From: Burkholderiales bacterium
GTDB lineage: Bacteria > Pseudomonadota > Gammaproteobacteria > Burkholderiales > Casimicrobiaceae
Reading direction: 5' to 3'
DNA: 59,448 nt
Assembly: GCA_025927765.1 (NCBI GenBank)
Contig: JAICKU010000013.1
Location: 1-59,448, forward strand
The notes under the pieces were generated by a model. It saw nothing but the letters and a program-made list of their open reading frames with translations. It had not been told where the DNA came from and did no database searches. A program made the position numbers and the translations under genes. Of this stretch, positions 8,413 through 17,337 are shown one piece after another. How positions within the stretch are numbered: the first letter of the stretch is position 1; every line of letters starts with the position of its first letter.

Positions 8413-10230
8413 ATGTCACGAGTGATCAGCAGGTCGAACGCGCCGCTTGCGCAATTCCGTCCAGCCGCCCTGTTCGCCCTGCTCATGCTGCTCGCGCTCG
8501 ATGCGGTCGCGGGGAGCGTCACGCTGGCGTGGGATCCCGTTACCGGGGCGCCCGTTTCAGGCTACCGGCTCTACTACGGCGCAACGGCGGGCAACTACAC
8601 GGTCAAGATCGACGCCGGCAACGTCACCACGAAATCGATCGCCAACCTCACAGCGGGTGCAACGTATCACTTCGCGGTCACCGCGTACGACTCGTCCGGC
8701 GCCGAGTCGGGCTACTCGAACGACGTGACCGCGAAGATTCCCTCCAGCGCGCCGGTCGCGAACTTCACGGCGAGCGTGACCTCCGGCGTCGCGCCACTCG
8801 CCATGAACTTCACGAGCACTTCAACCGGCAGCATCACTTCCTATGCGTGGAAGTTCGGCGACGGCACGACCAGCACGTCGCAAAGCCCGTCGCACGTCTA
8901 TTCGGCCGCAGGTTCGTACACGGTCTCGCTGACCGTCACCGGATCGGGTGGCAGCAACACGAAGTCGGCGGCGAACTACATCAACGTGACGACCGGCGCT
9001 ACGCCGAGCGATTCATCGCGGCCGACCGCCCCCGCGAGCCTCACGGCAGCCGCCACCAGCAGCACGAGCGTCAAGCTCGCGTGGACGGCATCGACCGACA
9101 ACGTGGGCGTCACCGGGTACCGGATCGAGCGCTGCCAAGGCGCGGGCTGCACGTCGTTCGTGCAAATCGCGACGGCGAGCGCAACGAGTTACGCGGATTC
9201 GTCGCTCGCGGGCACCACTTACAGCTATCGGGTGCGAGCGACCGATGCGGCAGGCAACGTGAGCCCATATTCGAACACGGCAGCGGCCGCGCTTGGCGGC
9301 ACAACGGGCGTGAACGTCGCGCTTGCCGCGAATGGCGGCGTGGCCACCGCGTCAAGTGCCGTGAGCTCGAGCAATGGCGCCAACTACGCCATCGACAACA
9401 GGCGCGCGGGCTTGGGGTGGATGGACGGCACGTCCGGCGTGTTCCCCGACTGGGTCCAAATCGCTTTCCGTGCCAAGAGCACGATCGACCGCATCGTCGT
9501 GTATTCGGTACAGGACAACTATCCCGTCGAGCCAACCGACACGATGACGTTCACGAAGTACGGGGTGACGGCGTTTCAGGTTCAAGGGTGGAACGGCTCC
9601 GCGTGGGTCACGCTCGCAAGCGTCACGGGCAACAACCTTGTCAAGCGCACGGTGATCCTGGCGACCCCGTACGCGACCGATCGCATCCGGGTTGTCGTGA
9701 ACGGCTCTGCGGACCACACCTCGTCGCGCATCGCCGAGATCGAGGCGTGGACTTCGAGTGCGACCACTACGAGCGTCGACGTGAACTACGCGCTGGCGAC
9801 AAACGGGGGCGTCGCGAGCGCGTCAACTATCAGAAGCTCGAGCAACGGCGCCAACTACGTCATCGACAACCGGCGCGCGGGCTTAGGTTGGATGGACGGC
9901 ACGGAGGGCGTGTTTCCCGACTGGGTGCAAATCGCATTCCGTGCCAAGAGCGCGATCGACCGCGTCGTCGTGTATTCGGTGCAGGATGGCTATCCGGTCG
10001 AGCCGACCAACACGATGACGTTCACGAAGTACGGCGTGACGTCGTTCCGGGTTCAGGGTTGGAACGGTTCGACGTGGGTCACGCTCGCGAGCGTCACGGG
10101 CAACAACCTGGTCAAGCGGACGGTGACCTTGGCGGCGCCGTACACGACTGATCGCATCAGGGTTGTCGTGAACGGCACTGCGGACCGTACATGGTCTCGC
10201 GTCGCCGAGATCGAGGCGTGGGGACGCTGA
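8413..10230 (+). CDS. Exported FN3-PKD-FN3 protein with two discoidin (F5/8C) domains, second paralogue
   Basis: 605 residues. ATG at 8413 is preceded by GGCGGAG and gives a classic leader (hydrophobic core AALFALLMLLALDAVA, cleavage near residue 36). Order: FN3 (about 37-115), PKD (about 117-195, YAWKFGDG), FN3 (about 200-300), then two discoidin-like repeats (about 305-455 and 460-605) that are very alike (both contain NGANY.IDNRRAGLGWMDGT). The repeats are shorter in their first part than those of the 5331 gene. A glycan-binding extracellular role is inferred. The 3' end plus about 7 bp past the stop is identical to the 5331 gene, indicating duplication. Confidence 0.86.
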   Translation: MSRVISRSNAPLAQFRPAALFALLMLLALDAVAGSVTLAWDPVTGAPVSGYRLYYGATAGNYTVKIDAGNVTTKSIANLTAGATYHFAVTAYDSSGAESGYSNDVTAKIPSSAPVANFTASVTSGVAPLAMNFTSTSTGSITSYAWKFGDGTTSTSQSPSHVYSAAGSYTVSLTVTGSGGSNTKSAANYINVTTGATPSDSSRPTAPASLTAAATSSTSVKLAWTASTDNVGVTGYRIERCQGAGCTSFVQIATASATSYADSSLAGTTYSYRVRATDAAGNVSPYSNTAAAALGGTTGVNVALAANGGVATASSAVSSSNGANYAIDNRRAGLGWMDGTSGVFPDWVQIAFRAKSTIDRIVVYSVQDNYPVEPTDTMTFTKYGVTAFQVQGWNGSAWVTLASVTGNNLVKRTVILATPYATDRIRVVVNGSADHTSSRIAEIEAWTSSATTTSVDVNYALATNGGVASASTIRSSSNGANYVIDNRRAGLGWMDGTEGVFPDWVQIAFRAKSAIDRVVVYSVQDGYPVEPTNTMTFTKYGVTSFRVQGWNGSTWVTLASVTGNNLVKRTVTLAAPYTTDRIRVVVNGTADRTWSRVAEIEAWGR

Positions 10231-10252
10231 TCGCCGATCGCGCGTGACGCGG

Positions 10253-10267
10253 CCGAACGCAGTTCGG
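10253..10267 (+). terminator. Hairpin 3' of the 8413 gene
   Basis: CCGAAC-GCA-GTTCGG, a perfect 6-bp stem with a 3-nt loop, 23 bp after the stop codon. There is no T-run, so intrinsic termination is uncertain. Confidence 0.3.
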
Positions 10268-10353
10268 GGCGCCCTCCCGAGCTCGTTATGACGTTGCCCT
10301 CAAACGTTGTAGGACACAGGGCGACGACCGTTACGACGCGTGTGACATTGACG

Positions 10354-10373
10354 CCACACATTTGAGTGTGTGG
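10354..10373. promoter_or_regulatory. CCACACA/TGTGTGG inverted repeat
   Basis: A perfect 7-bp inverted repeat with a 6-nt spacer (CCACACA TTTGAG TGTGTGG), about 340 bp upstream of the 10712 start. Its size and spacing fit either a protein-binding operator or a weak hairpin followed by ACAAAAATTG. Confidence 0.3.
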
Positions 10374-10429
10374 ACAAAAATTGTCAAGTTGCCGGCCAGC
10401 GTCACTTTATGACAATGGTATAAACCAAG

Positions 10430-10476
10430 CGCATATGCTGTTGTCATATGCGTCGGCACCCGAGCATTCGCATATG
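10430..10476. promoter_or_regulatory. Three CGCATATG/CATATGCG sites
   Basis: CGCATATG at 10430-10437, its inverse CATATGCG at 10445-10452, and CGCATATG again at 10469-10476. The first two form an 8-bp inverted repeat with a 7-nt gap, just after a TATAAA box. The clustering suggests an operator for an unidentified regulator of the 10712 gene (inference). Confidence 0.35.
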
Positions 10477-10711
10477 CCGGGACACGGGAAGATGGGGCAC
10501 GAGTGGCCCCTTCCGTAACAGTACGAATGATCGGAGGTACGCGCATGACACACCGAGTTTTGTCGGTGCGCCCAGGGCCCTTCGCGCCATTGGCCAATGG
10601 CGCCGCTTCCCGGCCGGCGACGGCGGGTGCCGGCGCTTGGCAATAGCCGTCGATTACCTACGCATCTGCGCGGCCCGTCCGCGCACCGAACCACCTCTCG
10701 AAGGAGCTTTC

Positions 10712-12691
10712 ATGTCGTTAGTCCTCAACAGGTCGAAAGCGCGGCTCGCGCGATTCCATCCGGCCGCGCTGTTCGCCCTGCTGATGCTCCTCACGCTCGA
10801 CGCGTTCGCGGCGAGCGTCACGCTGGCGTGGGATCCCGTCACCACGGCGCCCGTTTCCGGCTACCGGCTCTATTACGGCGTCAGCGCCGGCAATTACACG
10901 ACGAAGATCGACGCGGGCAACGTCACCACGCAGTCGGTGGCCAACCTGACCGAAGGCTCCACCTATCACTTCGCAGTGACGGCGTACGACTCGTCCGGCG
11001 CCGAGTCGGGCTACTCGAACGACGTGACGGCAACGGTCCCATCCGCCGCCCCGGTCGCCAACTTCACGGCGAGCGCGACGTCCGGAGTGGCACCGCTTGC
11101 GATGAACTTCACGAACACGTCGACCGGTTCCATCACGTCGTATTCATGGAATTTCGGCGATGGCACCACCAGCACGACGCAAAGTCCGTCGCACGTCTAT
11201 TCGGCCGCGGGTTCGTACACGGTCGCGCTCACCGTCACCGGCTCGGGCGGCAGCAATACGAAGTCGCTACCGAACTACATCAACGTGACGGCGTCACCCA
11301 CGGCGAGCGATACGTCTGCCCCCACTGCGCCGGCGAGCCTCACGGCGTCGGTCGCCAGCAGCACCAGCGTCAAGCTCGCGTGGACGGCGTCGACCGACAA
11401 CGTCGGCGTCACTGGCTACCGCATCGAGCGCTGCCAGGGTACCGGCTGCACGGCGTTCGCGCAGATCGCCACGGCGAGCACCACGAGCTACACGGATTCG
11501 TCGCTTGCGGCGGCCACGAGCTACAGCTATCGCGTACGGGCCACCGATGCCGCGGGCAACGTGAGCGCGTATTCGAATGTCGCCACGGCGACGACCACGA
11601 GCACCGCGACGACTTCAGGCGCCCTGACGGGCAACATCGTGGCGTCGACGGCAAGCGCAAATCTCACGAGCACGGGAACGAGCGACTGGGCGCGCTGGCC
11701 GTCGTACGTGCACAGCGCTAGCGGCGGCGGGCAGATCAGCGACGTGGCGGCCGTGGGCGGCGCATCGATCAAGTCGTACAGCAACGACGCGCGGAGCGTG
11801 AGCTGGTCCAACGGTACGCCGACGGCGAGCGGAACGTCGACCGCCGGCATTTCGTCCAGCGGATCCGGCAAGGGCGTGCAATTCACCGTCCCCGCCGACA
11901 CGACGAGCCGCACATTGACGATCTACGTCGGCGCGCAGAACGCGACCGGCACGCTGACGGCACACCTGTCCGACGGCTCCGCGCCGGATTACACGACGAC
12001 CCTCAGTGGCTCGAAGTCGCGCAAGGACGGCGTCGTCACGCTCAACTACCAGGCGGCAGCGGCGGGACAGACCCTGACGGTGACCTGGAATCAGACGAGT
12101 GGCGGGGGCAAAGGCAACGTCAGCCTGCAGGGGGTGGCGTTGGCGGGCGGTTCGTCCACGGCGACGCCTACGCCTACGCCGACGCCCACCGGTCCTACCT
12201 GTCCGTGCAGCATCTGGAGCGCGACGTCGGTGCCGACGGTAGCGGCGGACTCCGATACCCAAGCCGTCGAACTTGGGGTGAAGTTCAAGTCGGATGTCGC
12301 CGGCTACATCACCGGGATCAAGTTTTACAAGTCCAACCTGAACACGGGCACCCACGTCGGCAGCCTGTGGAGCGCGAATGGAGCGTTGCTGGCGCAAGGG
12401 ACGTTCGCGAACGAAACGGCGTCAGGCTGGCAGACGGTGACGTTCGCGACACCGGTGGCGATTGCGGCGAATACGGTCTATGTTGCGTCCTACCACACCA
12501 ATGTTGGCTACTACGCGGGCGACAACGGCTATTTCGCAACAACTGGTGTCGACAACGGGCCGCTGCATGCGCTTCAGGATGGCGTGAGCGGCGGGAATGG
12601 CGTCTACGTGTACGGCGGCACGCCGGCGTTCCCGAGTTCGACGTGGAATGCGAGCAATTACTGGGTCGACGTGACGTTCAAAACCAATTGA
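10712..12691 (+). CDS. Exported FN3-PKD-FN3 protein with C-terminal DUF4082 domain
   Basis: 659 residues. ATG at 10712 follows GAAGGAG and opens a signal peptide (hydrophobic core AALFALLMLLTLDAFA). FN3 (about 37-115), PKD (about 117-195, YSWNFGDG) and FN3 (about 203-300) follow the 8413 paralogue closely. The discoidin pair is replaced by a beta-rich region (about 305-485, containing DISDVAAVGG-like and TLTIYVGAQNATGTLTAHLSDGS-like segments, unassigned) and, after a TPTPTPTP linker, a DUF4082 domain (about 495-659) starting CPCSIWSA and containing GVKFKSD, GSLWS and NYWVDV. DUF4082 occurs in secreted carbohydrate-active proteins; no catalytic residues are visible. The same DUF4082 type occurs twice in the 36935 gene. 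Confidence 0.86.
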   Translation: MSLVLNRSKARLARFHPAALFALLMLLTLDAFAASVTLAWDPVTTAPVSGYRLYYGVSAGNYTTKIDAGNVTTQSVANLTEGSTYHFAVTAYDSSGAESGYSNDVTATVPSAAPVANFTASATSGVAPLAMNFTNTSTGSITSYSWNFGDGTTSTTQSPSHVYSAAGSYTVALTVTGSGGSNTKSLPNYINVTASPTASDTSAPTAPASLTASVASSTSVKLAWTASTDNVGVTGYRIERCQGTGCTAFAQIATASTTSYTDSSLAAATSYSYRVRATDAAGNVSAYSNVATATTTSTATTSGALTGNIVASTASANLTSTGTSDWARWPSYVHSASGGGQISDVAAVGGASIKSYSNDARSVSWSNGTPTASGTSTAGISSSGSGKGVQFTVPADTTSRTLTIYVGAQNATGTLTAHLSDGSAPDYTTTLSGSKSRKDGVVTLNYQAAAAGQTLTVTWNQTSGGGKGNVSLQGVALAGGSSTATPTPTPTPTGPTCPCSIWSATSVPTVAADSDTQAVELGVKFKSDVAGYITGIKFYKSNLNTGTHVGSLWSANGALLAQGTFANETASGWQTVTFATPVAIAANTVYVASYHTNVGYYAGDNGYFATTGVDNGPLHALQDGVSGGNGVYVYGGTPAFPSSTWNASNYWVDVTFKTN

Positions 12692-12907
12692 TGACGACCC
12701 GGAACACCTCCACAGAGCAACGCATCCGTTCGATGCGATATCTTGCTTCCGAGGGTACGATCGCGCAGACTGCGAGCAGGGCCTTCCAATTATTCGCGAA
12801 CGCACACGCTCATGCGGTTCGGTTCACGCCTCACGTTTATCAAGCTGGATGAGACCTGCGTTGCGTGTGACGAACCTTCAAACTGACTATTTCGTTAGGC
12901 CATTCGA

Positions 12908-14107
12908 ATGAAAACCTACTGGTCGAAAGCACTTCTCCTTGTTGCCGCCCTGTTCGGCTTTTCTCAGATCTCCTTTGCCGCTTGCGACATGACGCTGAGC
13001 AGCGGAGCCAACGTCGCGTCCGCTGTGACCAACGTTGCCTCTGGTGGTACGGTTTGCCTGAGTGCAGGCAGCTATCCGGCGTTCGGCAGTTCGGTTGTCA
13101 AATCGAGCATGACGACGATCACGCCGGCGCCGGGGGTTACGCAATCGCAAGTCACGCTCGGCTCCGCCAACGTCGGCACGTCTCAGAATCTCCAATTCGA
13201 GAATATGACGATCGGTGGAGGCAGCGTTGGCACCGGATCCTCGCCAGGTTTGCATATCCACTTTGTCGGCATCAAATTTACGGGACCGCTTTGCATCAAT
13301 AACCCAACGAACATCAATCAGGACACCTTGGTCGATTCGAGCACGTTCGCCGGCCTTGGAACCAGTTGCACCGAGGGTCGGCTCGGCGTAAACGGCAATA
13401 ACGTCAGCCATTCGGTGCCCTCTGGCATTGTCATCAGCAACAACGTGTTTGGGCCCGGAGGCTGCTCGGACGGAATACAGATTGTCGGCGGTGCCAACGG
13501 CGTTCAGATGCTAAACAACGAGTTCGTCGGCATCAAGCAAGGTTCGTGTGATCCGGTGCACGCCGATCCAATCCAGTTCTACGGCGCAATTGCTCCTGTC
13601 GTCACGGGGAACTACTTTCACGGCAATTCCACCGGGATAATGAGCGCGGGGTGCAACGGAAGCAACGGTACCTATACCAACAATGTATTCGTAACGGATG
13701 GCGAGTATCCCGATCAGATCGTTCAAACAGGTCCGAACGGCGGCACCTACGACCACAACACGTTCGGCAACGGTGCGAAAATCCGCTTCGGTGACCCGAA
13801 TCATTGCGGCCTCGTCACGAATGTCACGTTGACCAACAACATCATGAGTGGCGGGCTCGATTTGACCGAAGGACAGGGAACAAGCACGTTCAAGATCAGC
13901 TACAACATCGGAACGGGCGGTGCAAACGCCATCAGCGGCACACCAACCTACGTGGGTGGTTCATTGCCGTCCACCTGGACCGGATGGCAGCTCGCGTCGG
14001 GTTCGGTAGGCAAGGGCGCCGCCAGCGACGGGAAGGACGTGGGCGCCACGACATTTGGTCCCGCCCGATCGGATCTGCCTGCGCCGAGTAATCTGCGAGT
14101 TCAGTAG
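12908..14107 (+). CDS. Exported right-handed beta-helix protein
   Basis: 399 residues with a signal peptide (about residues 1-25, ALLLVAALFGFSQISFAAC). The mature part is rich in Asn, Gly, Ser and Thr with short beta repeats such as NNVFGPGG, NNEFVGIKQG, GNYFHGNSTGI and NNVFVTDGEY, typical of parallel beta-helix (pectate-lyase-like) folds. The protein ends with PAPSNLRVQ, without a PEP-CTERM or other sorting motif. A role in binding or cleaving the extracellular polysaccharide is possible, since the polysaccharide locus starts just downstream, but no catalytic set can be assigned. Base composition is visibly less GC-rich than the neighbouring FN3-PKD genes. Confidence 0.8.
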   Translation: MKTYWSKALLLVAALFGFSQISFAACDMTLSSGANVASAVTNVASGGTVCLSAGSYPAFGSSVVKSSMTTITPAPGVTQSQVTLGSANVGTSQNLQFENMTIGGGSVGTGSSPGLHIHFVGIKFTGPLCINNPTNINQDTLVDSSTFAGLGTSCTEGRLGVNGNNVSHSVPSGIVISNNVFGPGGCSDGIQIVGGANGVQMLNNEFVGIKQGSCDPVHADPIQFYGAIAPVVTGNYFHGNSTGIMSAGCNGSNGTYTNNVFVTDGEYPDQIVQTGPNGGTYDHNTFGNGAKIRFGDPNHCGLVTNVTLTNNIMSGGLDLTEGQGTSTFKISYNIGTGGANAISGTPTYVGGSLPSTWTGWQLASGSVGKGAASDGKDVGATTFGPARSDLPAPSNLRVQ

Positions 14108-14123
14108 ACACCCGGCTCGAACG

Positions 14124-14153
14124 TGCCCGGGGCCCGGCAGGGTACCCCGGGCA
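14124..14153 (+). terminator. GC-rich hairpin after beta-helix gene
   Basis: TGCCCGGGG / CCCCGGGCA form a perfect 9-bp stem around a 12-nt loop, 17 bp after the stop codon. No T-run follows, so it may be a pause site, a Rho-independent terminator of weak type, or mRNA protection. Confidence 0.45.
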
Positions 14154-14186
14154 TGCGGGGCGCATCTTGCGCCGCCAAACATCTAA

Positions 14187-14209
14187 GGCCGCTCAAACCC
14201 CGAGCGGCC
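14187..14209 (+). terminator. Second hairpin after beta-helix gene
   Basis: GGCCGCTC-AAACCCC-GAGCGGCC, a perfect 8-bp stem with a 7-nt loop, followed by the moderately T-rich AGTCTCGCTCTTCCT. A plausible terminator in tandem with the previous hairpin. Confidence 0.5.
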
Positions 14210-14426
14210 AGTCTCGCTCTTCCTGGCGCCCCTCGCAGTTCACAACTGCAGTCGCCACGCCGCCCTCGGCCTCGCTTCCGATTGACGGCGCCGAAGCTCA
14301 TAAATACTCTCTCAGGCTAACCCTTCCCGCCCCGGCGGAGCGAACCGCCAAGACGTGCGCCGACTCGGGCAGGAGCGGAACTGCAAGGTTGTTGACGCCA
14401 TTACGGCGAAAGGACCGCTGGTTTTC

Positions 14427-15620
14427 ATGTTGGCTTCGTCACCGATGAAGCGTATCTGCATGATCTCGCACTCCTTCTACGAGAGTGACAACCGTGTAAT
14501 GCGCTACGCGGAAAGCCTCGCAAAGCGTGGTGACGACGTGGAAGTGTTCGCGTTGCGAAGGTCGCCGGAGTCGCCGCGCGAGGAAACACTGAATGGGGTT
14601 AGGATCTACAGGATCCAAAATCGCTTCGACAAGCGGCAACAGTCCGTCTTCTCCTATCTGCTGCCCGTCCTTCGCTTCCTGCTGGCATCGGCATGGTGGA
14701 CCACGAAGCGGCACCTCCGTCGCCATTACGACCTGGTCCATGTTCACAATCTTCCGGATTTCATCGTTTTCGCCGCCTTGCTCCCGAAATTGACGGGTGC
14801 CAAGGTAATACTGGACGTACACGACATCGTGCCCGAATTCTTCGCAAGCAAATTCGGAGCGGCCGATAACGCGATATTCGTCCGAAGCCTGAGACTCGTC
14901 GAGAAGGTATCGGCGAGGTGCGCGGACCACGTGATTCTTTCCAATCATCTCTGGCTGGAAAGATATTCTGCGAGGTCGGCGCCGCGCTCCAAATGCTCGG
15001 TCTTCATCAACTACGTCGACACTTCCATATTTCGACCAAGGCACGAGCCGAAGTCCGGAAACGACGTGGTCATTCTCTTTCCAGGGGGATTGCAGTGGCA
15101 TCAGGGCCTCGATATCGCAATCCGTGCCGTCGATATCCTGAGACGCCGGCTGCCGCAGGTCGTGCTGCACATATACGGCGAAGGGAGCGCGGAGCCGGCG
15201 CTAATCAGTCTGGCCCGCGAGCTCCAAATGGATGAAGTTGTTCGATTCTTTCGGCCGCTGCGCATCCACGACATCGCCGAAGTGATGGCGCGCGCGGACC
15301 TAGGTGTGGTGCCGAAGCGATCGGATTCCTTCGGCAACGAGGCCTATAGCACGAAGATCATGGAGTTCATGTCAGTTGGAGTTCCGGTCGTCGTGTCGAG
15401 CACGAAAATCGATCGATATTATTTCGACGAAGCGGTGGTTCGCTTTTTCCGGTCGGGCGATGCAGTTGATTTGGCTAACGCGATGCTCGAGGTGCTGACC
15501 GAAAACGAGGAGCGTGCGCAAATGGTGGAGCGAGCCAAAGAGTTTGCCTGCCGCAACAGCTGGCAAACGCGCCAAGCCGACTATTTGGCGCTCGTCGATA
15601 GACTCATCGCACGCGATTGA
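14427..15620 (+). CDS. Glycosyltransferase family 4 protein
   Basis: About 397 residues, GT-B fold. The N-terminal half begins KRICMISHSFYESDNRVMRYAESLAKRG in part, with HVHNLPDFIVFAALLPK and LDVHDIVPEFF as acceptor-side motifs. The C-terminal half has the donor-binding region (IYGEGSAEPALISLARELQ) and the E-x7-E type region NEAYSTKIMEFMSVGVPVVVS. Predicted to add a sugar to the polyprenyl-linked repeat unit on the cytoplasmic side. The start at 14427 has AAAGGA 12 bp upstream; ATG at 14445 (MKRICMISHS) is an equally reasonable start. First gene of a three-gene plus-strand group. Confidence 0.9.
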   Translation: MLASSPMKRICMISHSFYESDNRVMRYAESLAKRGDDVEVFALRRSPESPREETLNGVRIYRIQNRFDKRQQSVFSYLLPVLRFLLASAWWTTKRHLRRHYDLVHVHNLPDFIVFAALLPKLTGAKVILDVHDIVPEFFASKFGAADNAIFVRSLRLVEKVSARCADHVILSNHLWLERYSARSAPRSKCSVFINYVDTSIFRPRHEPKSGNDVVILFPGGLQWHQGLDIAIRAVDILRRRLPQVVLHIYGEGSAEPALISLARELQMDEVVRFFRPLRIHDIAEVMARADLGVVPKRSDSFGNEAYSTKIMEFMSVGVPVVVSSTKIDRYYFDEAVVRFFRSGDAVDLANAMLEVLTENEERAQMVERAKEFACRNSWQTRQADYLALVDRLIARD

Positions 15621-15675
15621 CCCGGCGACCGGACCGATAGCGCGCGCAAACCACGGTTGGGACGAGGTGCGGATC

Positions 15676-16560
15676 ATGGACCTGTCGTACGTGCTAGTTA
15701 CGCCGGTGCGAAACGAAGAGGCCACGATCGGCACCACGATCGAGTGCGTAATCGCGCAAACCGTGGTACCCAAGGAGTGGGTGATCGTAAGTGATGAATC
15801 GACCGATCGAACCGATACGATCGTAAGGGACTTCGCGGCGCGTGTGCCCTACATCCGTCTGCTACGGCTCGAACGAAGACCGCACCGGAGCTTCGCCTCT
15901 GTCGTGCATGCGACGGAAGCAGGCGTGCGCGCGTTATCGGCTGCCGACTACCATTTCATTGGACTTCTCGATGCAGATGTCAGATTTTCGAACAACTATT
16001 TCGAGGAGATGCTTCGACGCTTCGAGCGCGAGCCTGCGCTCGGTCTCGCTGGCGGACTCGTCGTCGATGTCGTTCAAGGCAAGCGGCACAGGGCGGGCCA
16101 ATCGTTGCGGGATGTCGCGGGCGCCGTTCAGTTGTATCGGCGCGCCTGCTTCGAAAGCTTGGGAGGCCTGGTGCCCCTACCGGAGGGTGGCTGGGACACG
16201 ATTACGTGTGTTCAAGCTCGAATGAACGGGTTCCGAACCAGAACTGTTGAAGAGCTGGAAGTGGAACACCTCAAACCGAGAAACGCCGCGGAGGGGGACG
16301 TCTGGAAGCGCCACCGCCAGCTCGGCGCAAGGGCCTATGCCGTAGGGAGCCATCCCGTCTTCGAATTTACGAAGTGTGCTTACCGATGCTTCCAGCGACC
16401 GCTCTTGATCGGAGGTGCCATGCGATTTGCCGGATTCGTCAACTGCTACCTGAAGCGTAAGAAGAGGCAGCTTTCGCCCGACGTGATCCACTTCATTCGC
16501 GACGAACAGATGAAGAGGCTGTTGATGAATGGGTTCCACTCGAAAAAGGACCCTCGTTGA
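15676..16560 (+). CDS. Glycosyltransferase family 2 protein
   Basis: 294 residues, GT-A fold. Nucleotide-sugar motifs: YVLVTPVRNEEATI at the start, IVSDESTDRTD, and DADVRFSNNYFEEML (DxD) near residue 100. The distal GGWDTITCVQARMNGFRT matches the acceptor/ED-type segment. It probably transfers a sugar during repeat-unit assembly. ATG at 15676 was chosen because the family consensus begins immediately after it; the open frame upstream overlaps the previous gene. Its stop overlaps the TTG start of the methyltransferase by 4 bp. Confidence 0.9.
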   Translation: MDLSYVLVTPVRNEEATIGTTIECVIAQTVVPKEWVIVSDESTDRTDTIVRDFAARVPYIRLLRLERRPHRSFASVVHATEAGVRALSAADYHFIGLLDADVRFSNNYFEEMLRRFEREPALGLAGGLVVDVVQGKRHRAGQSLRDVAGAVQLYRRACFESLGGLVPLPEGGWDTITCVQARMNGFRTRTVEELEVEHLKPRNAAEGDVWKRHRQLGARAYAVGSHPVFEFTKCAYRCFQRPLLIGGAMRFAGFVNCYLKRKKRQLSPDVIHFIRDEQMKRLLMNGFHSKKDPR

Positions 16561-17228
16561 ACCTTTCGTCAACGGTCACATCGCTGGAGAAGGCGGCACG
16601 CAATGACCGCCACCGGTTATTCATGGCATTCGTACTCTCGCTGGACAAGCCCGCAACAATCCTCGATGTGGGGGGTACAACCGAGTACTGGAAGGCGTTC
16701 TTCACGCCTGCTTCACCCATCCGCCGCGTGGTGCTCCTCAATACGTTCGAACAACGCGTTTTTCCGCCATTTGAGTCGGTCACTGGAGATGCGTGCGATC
16801 TGTCTCGATACGCCGGTCGTTCGTTCGATGTAGTGTTCTCCAACTCGGTCCTCGGTCATGTTGGAGGGTTCTCGCACCAACTGCAGATGGCAACGGAGAT
16901 CCGTAGAGTTGCTTTCCATTATTTCGTTCAGACGCCGAACCATGCCTTTCCGATTGATTGGCGCACACTGGTGCCGTTCTTTCATTTGCTTCCAGTAGGC
17001 GTTCAGGCGCGGTGCTTTCAGTCCCTCGCAATGGGGCGGTACTCGAAGGCGAAGAGCCGCGAGGAAGCCGAGGAGTGGGCATCTCGCGTGCGGAATGTCA
17101 GACGCAAGGAGCTACGGGTTCTCTTTCCGGGCGCGACGGTCATCGATGAGCGGATGCTGGGATGGACCAAGTCGTTCATGGTGCACAACTTTCCGCAGAC
17201 GCGAGCGGCAGGTTTCCGCGATTTATGA
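16557..17228 (+). CDS. Class I SAM-dependent methyltransferase
   Basis: 223 residues. A SAM-binding motif I is seen as ATILDVGGTTEYW (about residues 33-45), an acidic motif II region near VTGDACDLSRY, and FDVVFSNSVLGHVG as the motif IV/post-I segment. The start is TTG at 16557, overlapping the preceding stop as TTGA, with AAAAAGGA ending 6 bp upstream; this makes the unusual start credible. It probably methylates a sugar of the repeat unit or acts as chain-end cap (inference from location after two glycosyltransferases). Confidence 0.82.
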   Translation: MNLSSTVTSLEKAARNDRHRLFMAFVLSLDKPATILDVGGTTEYWKAFFTPASPIRRVVLLNTFEQRVFPPFESVTGDACDLSRYAGRSFDVVFSNSVLGHVGGFSHQLQMATEIRRVAFHYFVQTPNHAFPIDWRTLVPFFHLLPVGVQARCFQSLAMGRYSKAKSREEAEEWASRVRNVRRKELRVLFPGATVIDERMLGWTKSFMVHNFPQTRAAGFRDL

Positions 17229-17337
17229 GGTAAACACATGAATCCCGTTACTTCCAACGACTTGGTCCACGCTCCTGCACACGTCGGATAGCCCCAATGG
17301 GATCAGGCATCGAGATGGCCCTTCCATGACAGCCGAC

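Larger units (their letters stand above)
10231..10711. other. Long intergenic region with several inverted repeats
   Basis: 481 bp without a convincing gene; an open frame runs through its right half only because it is in phase with the next gene. It holds hairpins at 10253-10267 and 10354-10373, TATGACAATGG at 10408-10418, a possible -10 box TATAAA at about 10419-10424, a CATATGCG repeat set at 10430-10476, and GAAGGAG just before the ATG at 10712. This is the richest candidate regulatory region in the window. Confidence 0.5.
14108..14426. other. Intergenic region with two hairpins before the glycan locus
   Basis: No gene was recognised. It separates the beta-helix gene from the first glycosyltransferase and carries two strong inverted repeats, listed separately. 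AAAGGA at about 14409-14414 is the only ribosome-site-like sequence before the next gene. Confidence 0.45.

Noticed and set aside
12165..12191. Short tandem repeat encoding TPTPTPT
   Set aside because: It is an ordinary linker between domains, too short to be a repeat array of interest.
14108..14426. A small open frame of 65 residues (14123-14320) overlapping the hairpins
   Set aside because: Composition is repeat-driven, no ribosome site is present and it overlaps two strong inverted repeats.
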